Of a stretch of DNA of 64,000 bases, positions 54,000 to 64,000 are shown piece after piece. Below the pieces are notes generated by a model. It was given only the letters and a program-made list of their open reading frames with translations. It did not search any database and was not told the DNA's origin. Position 1 is the stretch's first letter, and each line of letters starts with the position of its first letter. Location: positions 62,001 through 126,000 of the forward strand of contig MNCI01004788.1 in NCBI GenBank assembly GCA_015680685.1. Reading direction: 5' to 3'. A program made the position numbers and the translations under genes. The stretch is from Gnetum montanum. Taxonomy: Eukaryota > Streptophyta > Gnetopsida > Gnetales > Gnetaceae.

Positions 54000-56721
54000 G
54001 AGAAAACTCATGTAGTTCCCAGAGGTAGTGGCTCTTCCATGGGCCACTTCCTTATGTCATTAGGCTTCTAAAATTATCCTCCTCCATTCTGGGATCATGT
54101 ACCATCCAAACTGATGAGCCGATATGTGCTATAACTAGTACATCCCATGAACATGGTAGTTGCAAAAACATCTTATTTATGTTCATGTACCAAGCTACAA
54201 ACTATTGCCATTCATCCTCAAATACTCAGGCCTTTTCTTTTAATTCATGGTGATCTATCAATCTCTTGGCTAGGTCTAAGGCTACATCTCTTTATCTATG
54301 ATAGTGATCCTTACTCATTTCCAATTCTAAGTTTACCACATGTAGTTTCTATAGAGCATTTTTCCTATTTGCAAACTCTTTTACATTTAGTGCATAGCTA
54401 GATACTACTTGCTACTCTAGCTCATTTCTAGGTCAACTTTCTATTAACATGGCAAGGTTGGCATATCAATGGTTAGCCAATGCCATGTATTCTTTTAGAT
54501 CTTCAATTTGCAAGTCCTTGTTCTTTACTTTTGCTTGATCGACCAAGGCATAACTATCCAAGATTGGCTACTAGTCAGGACTCTACACTGACATGGCACT
54601 AATGAAGGCCTTTTCCATCTAGATTTATTTTTCATTGATCTATTTGTACATGCCAATTTGGTCATAGAAGTTCTCCATCAACTTTTCATGTTTCTTGGCC
54701 TTGTTTTTGCATGTGCTTATCTTGATTACAGATCTTTCACATATCATGCATACCTCCTCCATTGAGAGGGTTCAATTTTCTTTGGCCAATCTATTAATGT
54801 CTTGGTTGATTCTCACTAGTTATTCTCTCAACCAATGGACACTTTCTTCCAATATAATTTTCTATTTTTCTACAGTGGTCAACCTTGCATTATCCATAGT
54901 AAGTTGTTTATTCTCCTCTTATGCAATGATCAATGCCTTTACATGGGCATATGCTTGAGCTTTAGTAGCTGAGGCATTCCATACCACCTTCTCCTTCTCT
55001 TACTCAGTAGCTTTGTTCTAGTCAATCAATTGGTTCATCTTCTCCATTCAAAATTTTTATAGCTAATCAAGTGTGATAGATTGTGTAGGGTCTCATCTTT
55101 TAACTCTTAGGGCAACAAGCCTTTGTTGCAGTCGATGCACTTCTATTTCCGCATGCTCCATCTTGGTCTTTACCATGACCAACTTCCCTTTTGTGGTGAT
55201 GAGATTTGACTAAACTATAGTGACATCACTAGTGATGTCAAAAAGGGTTGTCATCACTTGTCCAAACTATAGTAGTCTGTAAAGTACATCCTCATGGGTC
55301 ATAAGAGTCATCGAAGTTGTAGCTAGCATTTGGGCATCTTTGGTCCTGGTCAAATCCACGAAAGGCATAATAGGCACATTAAAAGATTCTTTAATGTGAG
55401 CTCTAATGACCTCTACTTTGCCTATCACATCTTAGTGCTACATAATGATAATAGTAGCACCTTCTCTTCTTTTGATCATTACTTGAAAAGACATGGAATT
55501 CCCAAAGATTTGCTATGACCATTGGAATTCTCCTTCTGACTACAAAGAAATCTACCCCCTTGATGGATTAGCAAAAATAGTGGGCTGCATAGAATCATTG
55601 ATGATTCAAAAGAGGTTTAATTCATCCCTACTTCCCCAACTGAGAATTTGAGCAATGCATTGTAGATGACTCATTGTAGGCCAGTAATCTTGTGGTGAAA
55701 CTTGAGGCTCTAACCATTGCTCAGGCTCTTGCTCTATTTTCTTTTCTAGTTCTGGGTCCTTTTTTGGTTCTTGTTCTTATTTATTACCAAATTTTTTTCT
55801 TGGTGCTTTAGGTTTAAGTAGCTTAGCAAAAGAAGTGTTTTGAGCCCTTCTAGAAACATAATTGTTGTATCCTAGGATTTTCGAACACTTGCACAACTTC
55901 TTGATTAGGTAAGGGAATGGAAGTGTTAGCTTTCCTACCTTCTTTTCTTTGAATTGCCTTTGAATTTTGATGCAGTATAATTGGGGAAGATTAACATTGT
56001 ATTTTCCCATTACTATTGCACTTCCCCTAGATGTGTAGGTTGATATTTTGTTGAGCCCTTTAGTTTGGAAGAGGTGGTATGTGCCTATCATATAAGAAGT
56101 TCTTTCTTCCAGAGTCAATTTGTTGTATGTTTTATCATCTTTATTATATGCCTACTATAGCCACAACTTTCTGGTTTTTGGATTAGACCTTGTGGACAAA
56201 TGTGCCAACTTGGATCCCACATTTGGTAGATTCAGAGCCTCTATAATTACCTTGACTAAAAAATAAATAGTAACTCTGTCAATGTTGACTATGGTGCCCT
56301 CCTCCTCGTTATGCCAAAACTAGTATGTCTCACTAAGGTACCATTCTACACTTTTAGATAGAATATGCCATAGAGGCTATGCCTAAATTTATGTTCTAAT
56401 TGCCTTAGGGGTGAATGCCATAAATGGACCAAAGTTCATTTCCATGATGACTATGGTCAACATGCATTTCTCTTGGATGGCTTCAAGGCATTCTTGGGAC
56501 AATGCGAGGCATTATCCTTACACTAGAGCTTGTGGTTCTATAGCCTCTCCTTGGACTGACTAACCTATAGTAGGAGCTTCTTGATGAATTCTAAATGACT
56601 AGGCCTCTTGTTCTTCATGCTTAGTTTGTGGGCCTTATTCTCCTAGTCATCCTCTGCCACCTCTCAGGCATTTAGCTACATCTTGTGAAGGTCCTTCTTG
56701 TCCTCCTCTTTTTGGGGCCAT
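54000..56721 (-). pseudogene. Env-like/extra ORF of Athila type, element E
   Basis: Starts at the ATG at 56719-56721 (MAPKRGGQEGPSQDV), Arg/Lys-Gly-rich and acidic at first. A globular part follows with WHILSKSVEWYLSETY, VNIDRVTIYFLVKVIIEALNL and the open stretch 55777-56118 containing MIGTYHLFQTKGLNKISTYT and IGKLTLPFPYLIKKL-like sequence; this looks like the plant transposon-associated domain often found in the extra ORF of Athila elements (from memory of the family). Then an acidic Glu/Pro segment (EQEPKKDPELEKKIEQEPEQ) and a long coiled coil to about 54400. No signal peptide or clear membrane segment was seen. Its product's function is unknown in any element. Stops interrupt it roughly every 50-100 codons. 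Confidence 0.6.
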
Positions 56722-58815
56722 CTACAATTAATCAAGTGTTTGATGTTACTAAGGTGTTTTCATGTATCATTAATAGGTTTATACCTACTCATCAACTTAG
56801 TTTGATTGCAAAGTAAGAAAAATTTCCAAAAAGTGTTAACTTCTTGTTTGACCCTTCGTAATTGGCCTCTTTTTTCTTATGTATGACTTATCATGATAGT
56901 TATGGTTCCTTGGATGAGAGAATTAGAGATTTTGGCATCCATATGATTGATTTTTTATTAAAAAATTTAAATTTTTTAACGTTCTTACCCTTAAAATACC
57001 TTCCAAGTGATAGCAAATTTCGATAAAATTGATGCAACTTTTCCATGCAAGCACTCTCCCCCAACTAAATTGAACACTCCATGTTCAACTAAGTTCAAAA
57101 ACCATGAAAATTGAAGTAGTATGAAGTAATATATTATGTGTAAAAGTTGTTTGCATAGAGCTCTAAGTTGAGAGAGAAAAATGCAAAAAACTCGTCTAAC
57201 TACAAATGATGATAATGGATTTTGGAGCACTGCAGGGTCCTATATATAGTGTTTACGGACCCAATATGAAGTATCTAACATTAAGGCCAACCTAATATTA
57301 GGTCATCGATATTGAGGTGCTTTAACTTACATAGTATGAGATAATTTAGCATGGAAATAAGGCTTTATGAATGGTGGAAGGGTTGTAAGTAAAATCCAAA
57401 GCTCTAGGGTAAGTGAGAATTTATATGGGGACACCAATAATGTTAGAAGATGGAATCACTAGCATTAAAAGCTTTGGAAGATGCAAGAAAAGGGGTATTA
57501 GATCCATGGTGTAGAATGGATTGGTTAAATGATAAGGAAAAGTATTTAATTTAACATTGATGCAATTGGAAGGTTCAAGATAATGCAGTTTTGTCAAACA
57601 AGTATAAGTCACAATAGTTACATAAGTGGGTCCTCCACAAAGCAAGCTTTAGCCTTTCATGCCCTTGTATAACCACACCTAAAAATTTCCATAGGCATCA
57701 AAGGGGTTGAATGCAATGCATACCTGTAAAACAAAATACACATCTTAAAACCACCAATTTGAGAAAATATCTCTATGTTACAGAAAACCATAAGTTAGGA
57801 TCATATAGACAGTGAAATGAGATGTACTGTAGAAAGGATTGTAGGAATTGGGATGTGAAGTGCCTTACCAAAGGCATAATGAATCCTTGTGTGTTATTAA
57901 TGGTTAAGTAATCAGTAGCCCTTCCTTTCAAGATTCAAACCAAATCCATACCACATTCTAGTGACATTGCATTATTTCATCTCTTCAATTGACAACTATA
58001 AGTCTACCACCATTGCCAAGAGTAGCATCATTTGGCATTTTTTCCAAGGGAGCAGTTTATTCATGGCACTTATTTTCTTTTTTTCTCTTTTTTTTTTTGT
58101 TTTTTTATGGATTTTGAGAAGGCACCAACCTTCAAGCATGGGTAACATGTCTTTTTAGTGGGACCCTTAGAAATTTAATCAATTCCATTTTATTTTACTC
58201 TTACTTCCATGTTTCATTAGATCAACAAGGATATAATTAAAACCTTAGCAACTTGATAGGACATACAGAAGTTGTCAAAGAGAATCCAAAAATCTACTTA
58301 ATGTCACACCCTTCACATTCCTCCTTAGGTTTTCACTTTTCTATCCAAGCATAATGATTGCGAATTTATTATTGGTTTGATGAAGGAAAAGAATATCATT
58401 ATGACTAGGGTAGCAACCTCTTATTAATGGAATGGATGGATGGATGATGTGGTCTCATTGTCCAAACAATCAGTCCCTTATGACTTGACATGATCATTAA
58501 TGGGCTACCTGATCATTTTATTCATAAGTGAGATTATTGAAAAATGGAGTGAAAAAAATGTGGAAAATGTTGAAAAGGATAGGGAAAATTTGTATTAAGC
58601 AATAAGATAATGATAAAAAATTGTAAAATAAAATGATGAAAAACACATATTAATTCTAAATGTTAGGATGGGGTGTTTCCCCCATGGCTAAGTGTTTGAC
58701 CATGATAAGAATTAATAAGTGGATAGGTAGGCTCCATGAATTTGTACAATAGTCTTAACCTTTCATGTTAAAGCAACTGAGCGTCTTTTGGTTTATTGGA
58801 GGTTGCGTAGATGAG
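56722..58815 (-). other. Non-coding internal region, element E
   Basis: The part 57430-58170 matches D (37850-38400) and G (62030-62570) and belongs to the shared 3' non-coding blocks. 56722-57430 is unique to E in this window. Small ORFs here (56991, 57421, 57961) are not supported. T-rich run at 58078-58106. Confidence 0.45.
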
Positions 58816-61280
58816 TTATTGTTCATACACTTGGTTGTTAATTGTTTGGTGGGTTAGCGTATGAGTTGTGTCAATGTTGCAAATATCTAGCCCATGATTG
58901 CATCCTTGATTGTGATTAGGTATGCATGGATTCATTTGTCTCTCCACAATGTTATATTCATTGCTTCTATTATGTGTTGGAGTAATGATGGATGATGGCC
59001 CTTGCATAGGATTAGAGGATGTTGGTTGTAAAAGGGAAGGTGGTACACTTGATTGGCCTTGTGCTAATTTGGATGATGTAGCAAGTCCATGAGTGCTACA
59101 CTTACACATGGAAGACATCCTAAAGAAGGAACATTTCCAAGATTTTTGTGAGAACCTACTAGCATTATCATGTCTATGCACATTTGTAGCACAAGTGGCA
59201 TTCTTTTGTTGATGTTGTGGTGCTAAACCTTCCTATGTTGTTGGTGGTGGCATGTGATCAGGTGGAGCATGAGAATATCAAGGATAGGATGAAGAATAAG
59301 AGGTGTGAGGTGGTGATCCTTTAGAAGATGTCACTAGTTGATGATACTTGAGAGAATGATAGTAGCAATTTCAAGTAGAGGATGTAGAACCAGTTGGGAA
59401 AATAGGTTGTTGAACACAATATCAATATGGGTTTAGTTGGTAGTAAGCGGAGGGCTAGTTTGGTGATGACATACCCCATGACTATGGGTTTATCCACTAC
59501 TGTTCATGATAGTGTTGAGGTTGGTAATAAGTCCCCCTAAGATAGTACGACTGGTTGTGGAATTATCTGTAATTACCTTGTGGAAAAGGTAATTTCCTTA
59601 GCATGTGCTTCTGTATGAACTTGGGATTTAATACAAAAGCCTAATACTCATGTAGATGTGACATGAGTGGGCAATGGCCCTTTGGGTGGTCATATATGTA
59701 GATGTCACATCTATCATCTTTGTCTATGGTTAAGTCTATAGCCTCACTTTCTTTAGTCATTTTTCCTACTTGTCAATAAGTGTTTCTAGTTGTTTCTTCA
59801 TTCTTATTCCTCCATTTATTATGATCACTTAGCTTGTTTTTCATTACCTTGTCCTCTACAACTACTACAAAAGTTGTAACTTTCTTATTTATCCACTCTG
59901 ACATCCTAGCAAACTTTACTTCAAGTTCATTGATAGACTTTTGTATCAACAAGGTTTGTTGGAAAATCACCCTATCGAGAGTGGCCTCTTTCTCCTTACC
60001 ATAGATATGGACCTTCTTCTTTTGAAGAGTTGGGTCCCAATGATATTTCTCAACATTCTCCCATTTACATAGCTCTCCTTCTTATTTTTTCACATGCTCG
60101 ATTAGCTCTTGGATTGAATGGGTTCCTAGTTCATATAATTGACCTTGAGCATATATCCCAATGGTCTCTCTCATTTCATTACATAGCCCATCTATGATGT
60201 GGAAAAGTTGCTCTTCCTTAGAGAAATCATGGTTCAAGCATACATTTAGTAGAGAATAATATCTATCTAAGGTCATGTCCAAAGGTTCATGTTGTTGTTA
60301 TCTCCATTCTTGGATTCGTCTCCTCAAGTTAGACACTCTTGCATAGGTTTGGTATTTCTCATTGAAGAGTTCCAACATTGTGGAGCACCATCGAATTGAA
60401 TTTGGCTTCAATGATCTATACCACACTTTGGCTCTATAAATTAATGTTCTATAAAAGATCTTAAACTATTTCCACCCACTTTCAATGTTGTATAAGGCAC
60501 ATGCATCATGGAGGGCTTGTAAATGATGTTATGGATCCAAATCATAGCCTCCCACAAATTTAGGGATATTATTCATATCAAGCTTGGGTAGGAAACTTTC
60601 TTTATGATGCCTACAAGGTATCTTAACTACCTCTATGATCTACCTCAGGCTTTGAGTGGCCAACAAGGGTTCATCATTATCAAACATATTATAATGAAAA
60701 TATCTATTTCTATTCATTTGATTGTGATGACTTTGTATATGCTCATTTTGATATCTTTGATTTTTCCTATCGTTTCAATTCCTATTTGTATTTAGACCCC
60801 ATATTGGAGCTTTGTCTCCATACCTATGTTCATCTTTGTTAGAACTAGACATTGAAGAGGAAGAGGTAGATGAGAAATTGGCAGGATTGCCATGGCTTTT
60901 ATGATGTTCCCTAGGATCCTTTGATTTATTATTTCTAGGTTTTGAGGAGGTCCTAGGCCTTGAGGCCTTCCTTGATCCAAGGCTTACTTCATCTCCCTTA
61001 TGGTTGTCTATATTAGGTGAATGTAGTTCTTGAGTGTCATCAAGGTTATCATGAACATATGAAACCCTTGCATAAGGTTGGCAACTCCAATTTTCTTCAA
61101 CATATATCTTTTTAGTTCTTCAATGAATGTTCTCACCATACAATGCATTATTACATTCTTGCAAAAGAGACATTGTTTTTAGTTAATGATGTGTGTGATT
61201 TAATATTTTATAAAAGATATATTGTTAATGTGTTTGCAGTGATCATGTATGATATAACTAATCTAGATAACTAGCACCAT
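58816..61280 (-). pseudogene. Gag and downstream linker, element E
   Basis: Minus-strand pieces: 60792-60980 (N-terminal linker), the region 60350-60600 with DMNNIPKFVGGYDLD- and HLQALHDACALYN-type reading, 60082-60282 (MDMTLDRYYSLLNVCLN, LFHIIDGLCNEMRETIG, AQGQLYELG), 59773-59970 (IQKSINELEVKFARMSEWIN, coiled coil) and the Ser/Gln/Asn-rich linker 58816-59181. Same order as in A, D and F. Decayed by stops and frameshifts. Confidence 0.65.
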
Positions 61281-61297
61281 CTCTAACAATGGCACCA
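61281..61297 (-). other. Primer-binding site, element E (tRNA-Asp type)
   Basis: Minus strand TGGTGCCATTGTTAGAG one base after the LTR end CACTCATCA; transition variants of TGGCGCCGTTGCCGGGG. Confidence 0.65.
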
Positions 61298-61298
61298 A

Positions 61299-62020
61299 TG
61301 ATGAGTGGCGAGGTACCCCTATGCCCAACCATATGAATCACAAGCGTTCATGCATGATCTGGTCAAATTCCATGGAGAGGACTAGTTTTGCATCTAAATT
61401 GTTATGCATTGATCATAGTTTGCTATCTTCCCACTTGTACTAGTGGTAGCTTTGTCACATATGGTTTAGTCCAAAGTGAGGCATATGATTCTTGATGTTG
61501 TCTGGCCCTAAGCTACTACTACTAATAATAAAGATATTAATTAATTAAGCTAATTAACAATGAAAAGTAAAGTCTAAACTAGCCTACATGTGATGAGTAT
61601 CTATTCTTAGCCATATGCACATGCCTTAGACTTCGCATAACTACCATTGGGATTACCAAGCATACGTCACTAGGCTTACCAAATAATACACTACTAGGTT
61701 ACCAAGTAATGATACTTAAGTGCTTGTGATTAGATCTACTCATTCCACTTAATGATAGAAATAATAAAGAGCAATAAATGAAAATATTAAATAAGGAAAA
61801 AATTAAATAATTAAATAATTAAAAGGAATAATAAAGCTAAGTGAATGCTATAATGATGGAAGTAATCTCGATCTTTATTGCTAGACATGCAACATGTCCA
61901 AGTATGTCACACTCGAATAAGGATGCCATACAATCCCTTAACATCACACTATGGGCATGAATTGGAAACTAAAAGAACTTGAAATCAAGGATCTATGAAT
62001 CTAACTCTATCTTCTTTATT
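61299..62020 (-). mobile_element. 5' LTR of element E, truncated
   Basis: Plus-strand left end TGATGAGTGGCGAGGTACCCC (LTR end on the minus strand). It matches 53102-53818 until TCTAACTCTATCTTCT (about 62016), after which it jumps to internal sequence of element G. The first part of U3, including the TATA box region, is therefore missing. Confidence 0.7.
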
Positions 62021-64000
62021 GAGTGCCTGGAAGCTGAAGAATAATGTGATTGTATCAAACAAGTACAAGTCACAAAAGTTATACAAGTGGATCCTCCCTA
62101 ATGCAGGCTCTAACCTATGATGCCCTTGTATAACCACACCTAAAAATGTCCATAGGTACTAAAGGGATTGAATTCAATGCATACTTGTACAGCAAAAAAC
62201 ACATGTTAAAACCACCAATTTGAGATAATAACTCTATGTTACACAAAACCACAAGTTATGATCACTTGAACAATGAGATGAAATGGACTATAGAAAGCAT
62301 TATAGAAATTGGGACATGAGGTGTCTTACCATGGTCACAATGAAACCTTATGTGTTATTAATGGTTAAATAATCAATAGTCCTTCTTTTCAAGATTCAAA
62401 CCAAGTCCACACCACATTGTAGTGACATTGCATTATTTCATCATGTCAACAGACAACCATAAGACTATCATAGTTGCAAGGAGTAGCATCACTTAGCATT
62501 TTGTCCAAGGGAAATGCTTTATTATGGTACACATTTCTTTTGAGTTCTAAGAAGTCATCAACCTTTAGGCATGGGTACATGTCTTTCCAGTGGGAACCAA
62601 AAACATTTATTCAATGTTGCTTTCGGTTACTCTTACTCCCATTTTTCATTAAACCTACAAGGATATGGTTACAACCTCAAGAACATGATAGAACATACAA
62701 AAATGGCCAAAGAGAATCCACAAATCCCCTTGATGTCATACCCTTCACATTTTTCCTTGGTTCTACACTCTTCTATCCATACATAATGATTATGAAGTTA
62801 TTTTTTGTCTCATGGTGAAAATGGATGTCATTATAAACAAAGCAAGAACCTCTTATTAATGGAATGGGTGGATGGATGTTGTGGTCTCAATGTCCAAATA
62901 ATCAGTCCCTTATGACTTGACAACATAGAGAAAACCTCACCTCAATGGGCAACATGACCATTTTATTCACAAGAAATATTACACAACAAAGAAAATGAAA
63001 ACAACAACTCGAGAAAATTGAAAGAAATAGGATAATAACAACAAATTATAAAACAAAAAGATGACAAGTAGTTAAGAATCCTGAAGACTAGAATGAGGGG
63101 TAACCCCTGTGACTAAACATTTGGCCTTGACAAGGATTAATAAGTGGATAAATAGGATCCATGCATGTATGAAACATTGGTAACTATTCATGCCCTAGCC
63201 ATTGGGTGTTTGTTGGTGGTGTGGTGGCTCGGTAGAAAAATTGTTGGTTACACACTTGATTGTTAAATGTGTGATGGGTCAAGGTATGAGGTGTGTTAAC
63301 ATTATGGATGTTTGGCCCATGATTGCACTCTTGATCATGATATGGCATGCATGGATTTGTTTGTCTCCCCACACTATTAGATTCATTGTTTGGGTTTGGA
63401 ATTGAAGTAATGATGGATGGTGGCTCTTGTGTCTGATTAGAGGAAGTAGATTGTGAAAAGGAAGGTGGTGCAATAGATTGGCATTGTGCTAGTTTAGATG
63501 ATGTCATGGGTCCATGCATGGTTTGCTTCATCTTACAACCTTTCCTCTAGAGAGGATGTTTCCTATGTTGTGGTTGAGACCCACTAGTGTCAGCATGTTT
63601 ATGCACATTTGTAGCATAAGTGATTCATTTATTGATATTGTGATGTCAAACCTTCCTATGTTGGTGGTGGTGGCATATAATAAGATGAAGTATGAGAATA
63701 TCAAAGGTAGGATGAATGGTAAGAGAAGCAAGGTGGTGATCCTTTGGGGAATGCCATGGGTTGATGATACTCAAGAGAGTGGTAGTAAGAATTTGAAGTA
63801 TTGGTTGTAGAACTAGTTGGAGAAATAGGGTATTGAACATAATATCCATGCAAGTTTGGTGGATAGGGGTAATTTGATGGTATCCTTCCCCATGACTGTG
63901 GTTGTTGCCACTATAATTGATGACCATGATAAGGCTAGTAATAAGTCCTCTTAGGATGGTATGATTAGTTGTGGGACTGTCTATAATTACCTTGTGGAAG
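62021..64000 (-). mobile_element. Element G: partial Athila-like element
   Basis: Internal sequence on the minus strand, continuing beyond the window. 62030-62570 matches the shared 3' non-coding block of E (57440-58160). 63184-63531 reads MKQTMHGPMTSSKLAQCQSI and later INPCMPYHDQECNHG-like sequence, the same Ser/Gln-rich linker as in E (MNPCIPNHNQGCNHG) and D. 63646-63927 continues the linker upstream. No LTR of its own is visible; it is fused to E's LTR at about 62020. Confidence 0.6.

Larger units (their letters stand above)
53102..62020 (-). mobile_element. Element E: Athila-like element with gag and extra ORF but no pol
   Basis: Minus-strand element: 5' LTR (61299 to about 62020, truncated at its start), primer site, gag, linker, 3' non-coding-like block, an extra ORF (54000-56721), polypurine tract (53819-53834) and 3' LTR (53102-53818, truncated at its end). 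No protease, RT, RNase H or integrase was found in 7.5 kb of internal sequence. The extra ORF sits where Athila elements carry their env-like ORF. Confidence 0.7.

Noticed and set aside
62474-62818. 114-codon plus-strand ORF
   Set aside because: Lies in the shared 3' non-coding block of the Athila-like elements, where copies in D and E have no matching frame.
1-64000. CRISPR arrays, rRNA and tRNA genes
   Set aside because: Looked for; the only tRNA-like matches are primer-binding sites, and the short-period arrays are minisatellites without spacers.

Overview
This is a window of nuclear DNA from a seed plant with a large, repeat-rich genome. The evidence is a pile of Ty3/gypsy LTR retrotransposons of three plant lineages (Athila-like, Tat/Ogre-like and Del/Tekay-like chromovirus), decayed plant gene pieces (a STRUBBELIG-family receptor and an aldo-keto reductase), AT-rich intergenic DNA and one assembly gap of N. 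No intact protein-coding host gene, rRNA, tRNA or CRISPR array was recognised. The species cannot be told from the sequence.

Layout. (1) 1-6162: 3' part of an Athila-like element (A, + strand) with gag, a protease remnant and a 3' LTR at 5397-6162; its 5' LTR lies before the window. (2) 6163-9213: host DNA with an aldo-keto reductase exon (+) and a STRUBBELIG-receptor pseudogene (-). (3) 9214-34255: a Del/Tekay-like chromovirus (C, + strand) with a perfect ATGTT target duplication. Its 5' LTR is split by a Tat/Ogre-like element (B, - strand, 9298-25834). (4) 34256-36639: host DNA with one candidate terminal exon and a possible copia remnant. (5) 36640 to about 43080: an Athila-like element without pol (D, -). 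(6) About 43081-44126: host DNA, then the gap 44127-44172. (7) 44173-53101: a piece of an Athila-type extra ORF (-), split by a structurally complete Athila-like element (F, +, 44737-52643, TSD TTAAG). (8) 53102 to about 62020: an Athila-like element (E, -) with gag and an env-like extra ORF but no pol. (9) About 62021-64000: part of another copy (G, -).

How the parts fit. A, D, E, F and G share gag, LTR-end motif (ACTCATCA), 3' non-coding blocks and, where visible, a tRNA-Asp-type primer site. A keeps gag-protease but lost RT to integrase. F keeps gag, the RNase H end and integrase but lost protease and the RT core. D and E show no pol. If mobile, these would have depended on a partner elsewhere.

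The most unusual locus is inside element B. Between its protease (ends 20205) and reverse transcriptase (starts about 15077) lie 5.1 kb that carry, on the opposite strand, what looks like an eight-exon gene of unknown function. It has a TATA box, short introns with good splice sites, a coiled-coil segment and an acidic C terminus. On the element's own strand a 3' splice-site-like sequence sits exactly where RT begins, so the antisense gene may live within a sense-strand intron. All coding regions in the window carry stops or frameshifts; everything here is a description of decayed sequence.
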